From NCBI GenBank assembly GCA_035709005.1, contig DASTFB010000087.1, positions 186,001 through 250,000 on the forward strand: a DNA stretch of 64,000 nucleotides. The letters are read 5' to 3'. Under the pieces are notes generated by a model. The model did not search any database and was not told the origin of the DNA. It saw nothing but the letters and a program-made list of their open reading frames with translations. Shown here in pieces: positions 59,425-64,000 of this stretch. Positions within the stretch are counted from its first letter, which is position 1; each line of letters starts with the position of its first letter. Origin of the DNA: Candidatus Methylomirabilota bacterium. Lineage in GTDB: Bacteria; Methylomirabilota; Methylomirabilia; Rokubacteriales; CSP1-6. The position numbers were made by a program, and so were the translations under genes.

Positions 59425-60795
59425 ATGAACCAGGACCTCCGCAGCTTCATCGGCGATTACCAGCGGGCGTTCCCCGGCGAGGTGGTCCGCGTCACCGACC
59501 CGGTCGGCCTCGAGCACGACGTGATGGCCGTCGTCCTCGAATACGAGCGACGCCGGCGCTGGCCCATTCTGCTCTTCGAACACGTCCGTGGTCACACCAT
59601 TCCCATTGTGGCCAACGTCGTGGCCAGTCGCCAGGCGCTGGCCTTCGCGCTCGGCGTCGCCCCCGGTGAGCTGGCCGCCGAGTACGCCCGCCGCATCAAA
59701 GAGCGCATCAAGCCCGTCGTCACCCCCGAGGCGCCCTTCCGTCACCATGTCGTCACCGGCGAGGCCGTGAATCTCGAGGCCCTACCCGTCCCGCTCTACT
59801 TCCCGGGCGACGTCGGACGCTACCTCACCGCCGGGATGTTGGTGGCGCGGGACCCGGACACGGGCGTGGAGACGGAGGGGTACCACCGCTTCCAGGTCAA
59901 GGGCCGCAACCGGATGGGCCTGAGTCTGCACTCGCGGCGCCGCATGTTCGAGTACCAGCGGCGGGCCGAAGCTCGCGGCGAGGCCCTGCCCTGCGCCGTC
60001 GTGCTCGGCCTGCACCCGCTGGTGTCGATGGGCTCCCTGGCCTACCCCCCACCCGACGTCGGCAAGTTCGAGGTCGTGGGCGGCCTGCTGGGCGAGCCGC
60101 TGCACGTCGCGCCTTGCGCGACGATCGACTTGCAGGTGCCGGCGACGGCCGAGATCGTCATCGAGGGCGAGATCCTGCCCGGAGTCCGGGAGCGCGAGGG
60201 CCCCTTCGGGGAATTCACCGGATACTTCTCGCAGCGCTCGACCGAGCACGTGTTCGTGGCCGGCGCCATCGCCATGCGCGAACGCCCCTGGTTCCAGTCC
60301 ATCGGCTCCGGCCGGGCCGGCGACCACATCACGACGCTCGGGTTGGTTCGCGAAGCCGAGATCCTCAACGCGCTGAGCCGGGTCATCCCCAACGTGACGG
60401 CCGTGCATGTGCCTCTGTCGGGGACGTCCTCGTTCAGCGCCTACGTCGCCATCAAACAAGGCCGACCCGGTGAGGCCAAGCACGTGATCCCCATCGTGTT
60501 GGGGGTGGACCATTACCTCAAGTTCGTCATCGTCGTCGACGACGACATCGACGTTTTCGACGAAGCCGAGGTGTTGTGGGCGGTGGCCACCCGGATGCAG
60601 GCCGACCGCGACCTGGTGGTGATCTCGGGGAGCCTGGGCGCGCTGCTGGATCCCAGTGCCGACGACCGCGGCGTGACGGCCAAGCTCGGAATCGATGCGA
60701 CCAGGCCGTTCGGCCGGCCCTTCGCCGAGAAGCTGCGCATGAGCCCGGACCGGATGGCCTGGGCCCGGGCGCTGGTCGACCGACTCTCCTCCTGA
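59425..60795 (+). CDS. UbiD-family prenyl-FMN decarboxylase
   Basis: A 456-residue (de)carboxylase of the UbiD superfamily, which needs prenylated FMN made by UbiX. EGEILPGVREREGPFGEFTG has the conserved E-R-E region, HRFQVKGRNRMGLSLHSRRR binds the cofactor/metal, and the N-terminus (RSFIGDYQRAFPGEVVRVTD) is normal. No ubiX lies nearby. UbiD homologues act on aromatic and alpha,beta-unsaturated acids; the exact substrate is unknown. It is divergent from the AhpD-like selenoprotein with 57 nt between the start codons. Confidence 0.92.
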   Translation: MNQDLRSFIGDYQRAFPGEVVRVTDPVGLEHDVMAVVLEYERRRRWPILLFEHVRGHTIPIVANVVASRQALAFALGVAPGELAAEYARRIKERIKPVVTPEAPFRHHVVTGEAVNLEALPVPLYFPGDVGRYLTAGMLVARDPDTGVETEGYHRFQVKGRNRMGLSLHSRRRMFEYQRRAEARGEALPCAVVLGLHPLVSMGSLAYPPPDVGKFEVVGGLLGEPLHVAPCATIDLQVPATAEIVIEGEILPGVREREGPFGEFTGYFSQRSTEHVFVAGAIAMRERPWFQSIGSGRAGDHITTLGLVREAEILNALSRVIPNVTAVHVPLSGTSSFSAYVAIKQGRPGEAKHVIPIVLGVDHYLKFVIVVDDDIDVFDEAEVLWAVATRMQADRDLVVISGSLGALLDPSADDRGVTAKLGIDATRPFGRPFAEKLRMSPDRMAWARALVDRLSS

Positions 60796-60798
60796 CCC

Positions 60799-62325
60799 CT
60801 AGCGACCGACGCCCAGGCGCTGGGACATCGCCTGCGTGTTGCTGATGGCCCCCGCCAGCTCGTCCTCGCTCATGCCGCTGGCCCGGGCATCGTCGATGAA
60901 CCGCCACAACCGCTCGCACAGCGCCTGCGCTTCGTGGCGGCTCCCCTCATGCGCCAGCCGATCGACCGGCGCGTGCCACGCATCGACGAGGTTCTCGAGC
61001 GCACGGGTCAGCGGCCGCCGGGTCTCCTCCAGACGATTGGGGCCTACGCTACCGAAGCGGAGCGCGCGCAGTAACGGCGGGATGGCCTCCTCGTACATGC
61101 CGCTCTCCAGCCACCGCATCCCGACCTTCGTATAGCTCCACCACAGTCGGCGCTCGAGCTCCTGCCGTCGCCGCTCGGGCAGCCCCTCCTCGGGGATGAC
61201 CGCCAGGATCTCCTCGGCTCGCTCCAGCGTGGCCAGCGCCTCGGCCTCCTTACCATCCCGCATGCGGCGGAGGGCTTCGGCAGTGAGCTGCCCCACCTCG
61301 CCCCCGTAGGTTCCCGACAGCAGTTCCCTCAGGTTGGACTCGAGGTCGGCCGGCGGGGCGGGGATCGCGGCGAGCGCCTGCTTCATGACCTGCCGGGCCC
61401 GCTCGTACTCCTGCCGTTGGATCAGCTCCAGCGCCACGCGCTCGTAGGCCGGCCAGAGGGCGTCGCGGGCGGCGGCCTGAGCCGCTCCCAGGTCCTCGTC
61501 CCCGGGCACGATCTCCAGGCCCCGGTCGAGCCAGCCGAGCGCCTCGCGGATGGCAGCCAGGCGCTCCTGACCATCGGCCAGGCTGGGATTCTGCGCCCAC
61601 GCGCTCCGCTCGCGGCCCATGCGCAACGCCAGCGTAGCCAGATGGCGCTCCCAGGTGGGACGCTCGGCGCCGGGGGCCGCGGCGATCGCCGCCTCGAACG
61701 CCACCCGGGCCGCGGCGGGCTCGCCCAGGGCCAGCCGGGCCAGGCCGAGCACACCCCACAAGCGCGCGGTGTCTTCGCCAGCTGCGCCGCCCTCCAGCGC
61801 GCCTGTGGCCTCGGTCACGACGTCGCTGAACTGCTGGCCCTCGTACAACGCATAGCAGCGCTCGACGGGTGGCCGGGCCGGCGGCGGCGGGGCGGCGGCG
61901 ACGTCGGGCTCCGGCGCGACCTCCATCGGCGCCGCCGGGCTCAGGACGGGTTCAGGGGCAGCCGCCTCGGCGGCCACGGGGACGGCGTCGACCACGGGCA
62001 GGGCCTGGAATCCGCCGTCTGCAGCCGGGGCAGCCGCCGGCACGACCGGTTGCCCGGGCCGCGGGCCGGGCGGCACAGCGCCGAACGGCTCGGGGCGGTC
62101 GCTGAAGATGGGCCGCCGCGCGAGAACCTCGCGCACGGGATCGGTAGCGCGCGGCCGCAAGGGCACAGCACCGGTTCGGGCACGCCGCCAGGGGTCCCGC
62201 TCCGGCGCCCCGCGGCGGCCAGGATAGCGAGAGCGTGTCGGGGCGATCAACTCCAGCACCCCGAGGATCAGCAGGCCCACCGCCACCGCCGCTCCGATCA
62301 GGATGAGCGCTTCTTCGCTCAGCAT
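60799..62325 (-). CDS. Membrane-anchored TPR-like protein
   Basis: A 508-residue protein with one N-terminal membrane helix (LILIGAAVAVGLLILGVLEL, about residues 7-26), a Pro/Ala-rich linker (about 30-150) and a C-terminal helical region with tetratricopeptide-like pairs (ARLWGVLGLARLALGEPAAA, AYERVALELIQRQEYERARQ, GMRWLESGMYEEAIPPLLRA). TPR proteins serve as scaffolds; no enzyme motif was seen. It overlaps the Gfo/Idh gene by 7 nt and is probably cotranscribed with it. Confidence 0.8.
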   Translation of the reverse strand: MLSEEALILIGAAVAVGLLILGVLELIAPTRSRYPGRRGAPERDPWRRARTGAVPLRPRATDPVREVLARRPIFSDRPEPFGAVPPGPRPGQPVVPAAAPAADGGFQALPVVDAVPVAAEAAAPEPVLSPAAPMEVAPEPDVAAAPPPPARPPVERCYALYEGQQFSDVVTEATGALEGGAAGEDTARLWGVLGLARLALGEPAAARVAFEAAIAAAPGAERPTWERHLATLALRMGRERSAWAQNPSLADGQERLAAIREALGWLDRGLEIVPGDEDLGAAQAAARDALWPAYERVALELIQRQEYERARQVMKQALAAIPAPPADLESNLRELLSGTYGGEVGQLTAEALRRMRDGKEAEALATLERAEEILAVIPEEGLPERRRQELERRLWWSYTKVGMRWLESGMYEEAIPPLLRALRFGSVGPNRLEETRRPLTRALENLVDAWHAPVDRLAHEGSRHEAQALCERLWRFIDDARASGMSEDELAGAISNTQAMSQRLGVGR

Positions 62326-63299
62326 GCCGGCTCGACGGGGCGGCCTTCCGCGATGGAGCGGTAAGCGGCCAGCACAACCGCCAGGTCGGCGCGGCCGGCG
62401 GCTCCGTCCATTTCCTCGGCCTTGCCCCGGACCGTGGCCTCCGCGAAGGCGGACAGCATCGCCTCGTAGCCGCGGACGTCACCCCGGGTCAGCCAGAGCC
62501 GGGAGCGTCGGCCGCCGCGGAGGGCCAGCCATCGCCCGCGATTGTCGGCGAAGCAGGTCGCCTGAGAGCCTGTCACCGTCGACCATTGAAACTTCGGAAG
62601 GCCTGGCGCTGCAAGTGAATTTGACAGGAGGCCAACGCCGCCTTCGTCGAGCTCGGCGAGCAGGCTGACCGCGTCCTCGCCGCCGAAGCCGACGAGCGTC
62701 TGCGGCGGCCGCAGGGCGAAGACCCGACGCACGCCCCCGCCCCACCAGCGCAGGGCGTGGACGTAGTGGATTCCCCCGTCGATCAGGGCGCCGCCGCCGG
62801 TCTGCTCGGCCTGCAGGCGCCACCCGGAGCGACGGTGGAGGCCGCGGGCCACCAGTTGGATCTCGCGTAGCGCACCGAGGACGCCACCGTCGAGGAGCGC
62901 CTTGAGCCGCCGGAAGGCCGGCATGAAGTGGAACTGCTCGGCGACCATGACGACCCGGCGGCTAGCCTCGGCGGCTGCGATGAGCTCGTCGGCCTCCTCC
63001 AGCGTCCGGGCGATCGGCTTCTCCACCAGCACGTGCTTGCCGGCGGCGAAGGCCAGCCGGGCATCGCTGAGGTGGCGATCGTGCGGCGTGCAAATCACGG
63101 CGCCGGCCGCGCGGGGATCGGCCAGGGCCGCTTCGTAGGATCCGTACGCCGCCACGGCTCGAAACCGGCGCGCGTATGCCCGGGCGCGCTCGAGGTCGCG
63201 GCTGGCGAAGATGATCGGCAGACCGAGCCGCCGGGCGGCGGCGGCGTGGCGCAGCGCGATCCACCCGCATCCCAGGATGACCAGCCCGGGCCCCGCCAT
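62319..63299 (-). CDS. Gfo/Idh/MocA-family oxidoreductase
   Basis: A 326-residue oxidoreductase. LVILGCGWIALRHAAAARRL is the nucleotide-binding start, KHVLVEKPIARTLEEADELI carries the EKP Lys motif, and ALIDGGIHYVHALRWWGGGV has the active-site Asp/His region. ATG 63299 gives the usual start; the frame extends upstream without a ribosome site. It is divergent from the thiolase gene with 40 nt between the starts; TATCAT at 63311-63316 is a possible -10 for the latter. Confidence 0.9.
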   Translation of the reverse strand: MAGPGLVILGCGWIALRHAAAARRLGLPIIFASRDLERARAYARRFRAVAAYGSYEAALADPRAAGAVICTPHDRHLSDARLAFAAGKHVLVEKPIARTLEEADELIAAAEASRRVVMVAEQFHFMPAFRRLKALLDGGVLGALREIQLVARGLHRRSGWRLQAEQTGGGALIDGGIHYVHALRWWGGGVRRVFALRPPQTLVGFGGEDAVSLLAELDEGGVGLLSNSLAAPGLPKFQWSTVTGSQATCFADNRGRWLALRGGRRSRLWLTRGDVRGYEAMLSAFAEATVRGKAEEMDGAAGRADLAVVLAAYRSIAEGRPVEPAC

Positions 63300-63339
63300 G
63301 GGCCGAATGCTATCATTGGACCACGCACAAGGAGGGGGT

Positions 63340-64000
63340 ATGCGCCGAGTTGCGGTGATCGGAGTCGGAGTGACGAAGTTCGGGAAGCACGAGCGCACGT
63401 CGGCGGAGCTCTTCGCCGAGGCCGCCCGTGACGCGCTGGCCGACGCCGAGCTGACGCCGGGCGCGGTGCAGGCCATCTACTACGGCAACGTCGTGGGTGG
63501 CGAGACCGAAAAGCAGCTCCACACGGGGCCTCAGGCCGCTTCGGTCCTGGGCATTCCGACCGTGCCGACCACGCGATTCGAGACCGCCTGCGCCTCCTCG
63601 CATGCGGCCTTCCGCCACGCCGTGATGGAGATCGGCGCTGGCCTGGCCGACATCGTCCTGGTCGGGGGCGCCGAGCGCGTGCTCAACGTGTCGACCGCGG
63701 AATCCACGGAGTACTTCGCTTACGCTTCCGACGCCGTGTGGGAGCAGCCGGCCGGCCTCACGTTCCCGGGCGTGTTCGCGCTCATCGCCCGCGCCCACAT
63801 GACGAAGTACGGCACCACCGAGGAGCAGATGGCGCACGTGGCCGTCAAGAACCACCGACACGGGACGCTGAATCCCAAGGCCCAGTTCCAGAAGGAGATC
63901 ACCCTGGAGCAGGTCATGAAGTCGGCGTACGTCGCCGACCCCCTCAAGCTCTACGACTGCTGCCCGTTCACCGACGGCGGCGCGGCGGTCGTGCTGGCCG
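63340..64000 (+). CDS. Thiolase-family acyltransferase (3' end beyond window)
   Basis: The first 220 residues of a thiolase. RRVAVIGVGVTKFGKHERTS opens the protein, RFETACASSHAAFRHAVMEI carries the nucleophilic Cys, and DIVLVGGAERVLNVSTAEST and DPLKLYDCCPFTDGGAAVVL follow. The pattern is that of the SCP2/acetyl-CoA acetyltransferase-like thiolases often found with MaoC and Zn-ribbon genes. AAGGAGG precedes ATG 63340. The frame is open at the right edge. Confidence 0.92.
   Translation, partial: MRRVAVIGVGVTKFGKHERTSAELFAEAARDALADAELTPGAVQAIYYGNVVGGETEKQLHTGPQAASVLGIPTVPTTRFETACASSHAAFRHAVMEIGAGLADIVLVGGAERVLNVSTAESTEYFAYASDAVWEQPAGLTFPGVFALIARAHMTKYGTTEEQMAHVAVKNHRHGTLNPKAQFQKEITLEQVMKSAYVADPLKLYDCCPFTDGGAAVVLA

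Overview
High-GC (roughly two-thirds G+C) bacterial chromosome window, densely packed and mostly single-strand operons with 1-8 nt gene overlaps and several GTG/TTG starts. No rRNA, tRNA, phage, transposase or CRISPR was seen. A prokaryotic ubiquitin-like protein (Pup) outside an actinobacterial context, many high-affinity ABC/TTT uptake systems, several MaoC/thiolase/UbiD-type catabolic genes and four selenocysteine-encoded proteins together suggest an uncultured soil bacterium of the Rokubacteria/Methylomirabilota type. That taxonomic placement is inference, not proof.

The main result is that the window carries a selenoprotein module. Four minus-strand genes are interrupted by an in-frame UGA at a conserved redox position, each followed at bacterial-SECIS distance by a hairpin: selD (Sec17), a stand-alone UGSC-motif protein (Sec94), a UGSC protein fused to a second domain (Sec91), and an AhpD/carboxymuconolactone-decarboxylase-like protein (CxxU, Sec85). 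A conventional gene caller would split or truncate all four. The two UGSC genes lie in one operon with a stand-alone homologue of the fused second domain and a CPBP membrane protease. The window therefore shows the system both as separate proteins and as a fusion.

Layout. 1-4.5 kb: GLT1D1/SenB-like glycosyltransferase, zinc-finger anti-sigma-like protein, Tat-exported transglutaminase-like protein, TlpA thioredoxin, then selD with its LysR regulator. 5.4-10.7 kb: FmdB zinc ribbon, Pup, dCTP deaminase, MFS, homoserine kinase, CcdA and a second TlpA. 10.7-14.5 kb: oligopeptide-type ABC binding protein and two permeases. 14.5-18.8 kb: UGSC selenoprotein operon. 18.8-27.0 kb: stressosome/two-component signalling island (RsbR-RsbS-RsbT-RsbX-like, two hybrid kinases, NarL-type pair). 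27-31 kb: MFS, TauE exporter, thioesterase and two MaoC proteins, Nudix. 31-40.4 kb: complete branched-chain-type ABC transporter livKHMGF followed by DUF429, an amidohydrolase of the hydantoinase/carbamoylase type, UbiE-like methyltransferase, LpxL-like acyltransferase and another methyltransferase. 40.5-49 kb: small mixed operons (EEP nuclease/phosphatase, alkaline-phosphatase-fold protein, ClpS, CDF transporter, NYN nuclease, Rieske, frameshifted cupin, XRE regulator, LAB_N, aminotransferase, 2-hydroxyacid dehydrogenase). 49-57.5 kb: polysaccharide deacetylase, amidohydrolase, dehydrogenases flanked by two decayed liv ATPase fragments, a tripartite tricarboxylate transporter and a Gfo/Idh dehydrogenase. 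57.5-64 kb: tandem repeat, kelch protein, AhpD-like selenoprotein, UbiD decarboxylase, TPR protein, Gfo/Idh protein and a thiolase cut by the window end.

An intergenic repeat family (a perfect 13-14 bp hairpin plus degenerate 50-bp units) occurs at three convergent gene ends (about 30.4, 40.4 and 57.5 kb) and probably acts as a terminator as well as a dispersed repeat.
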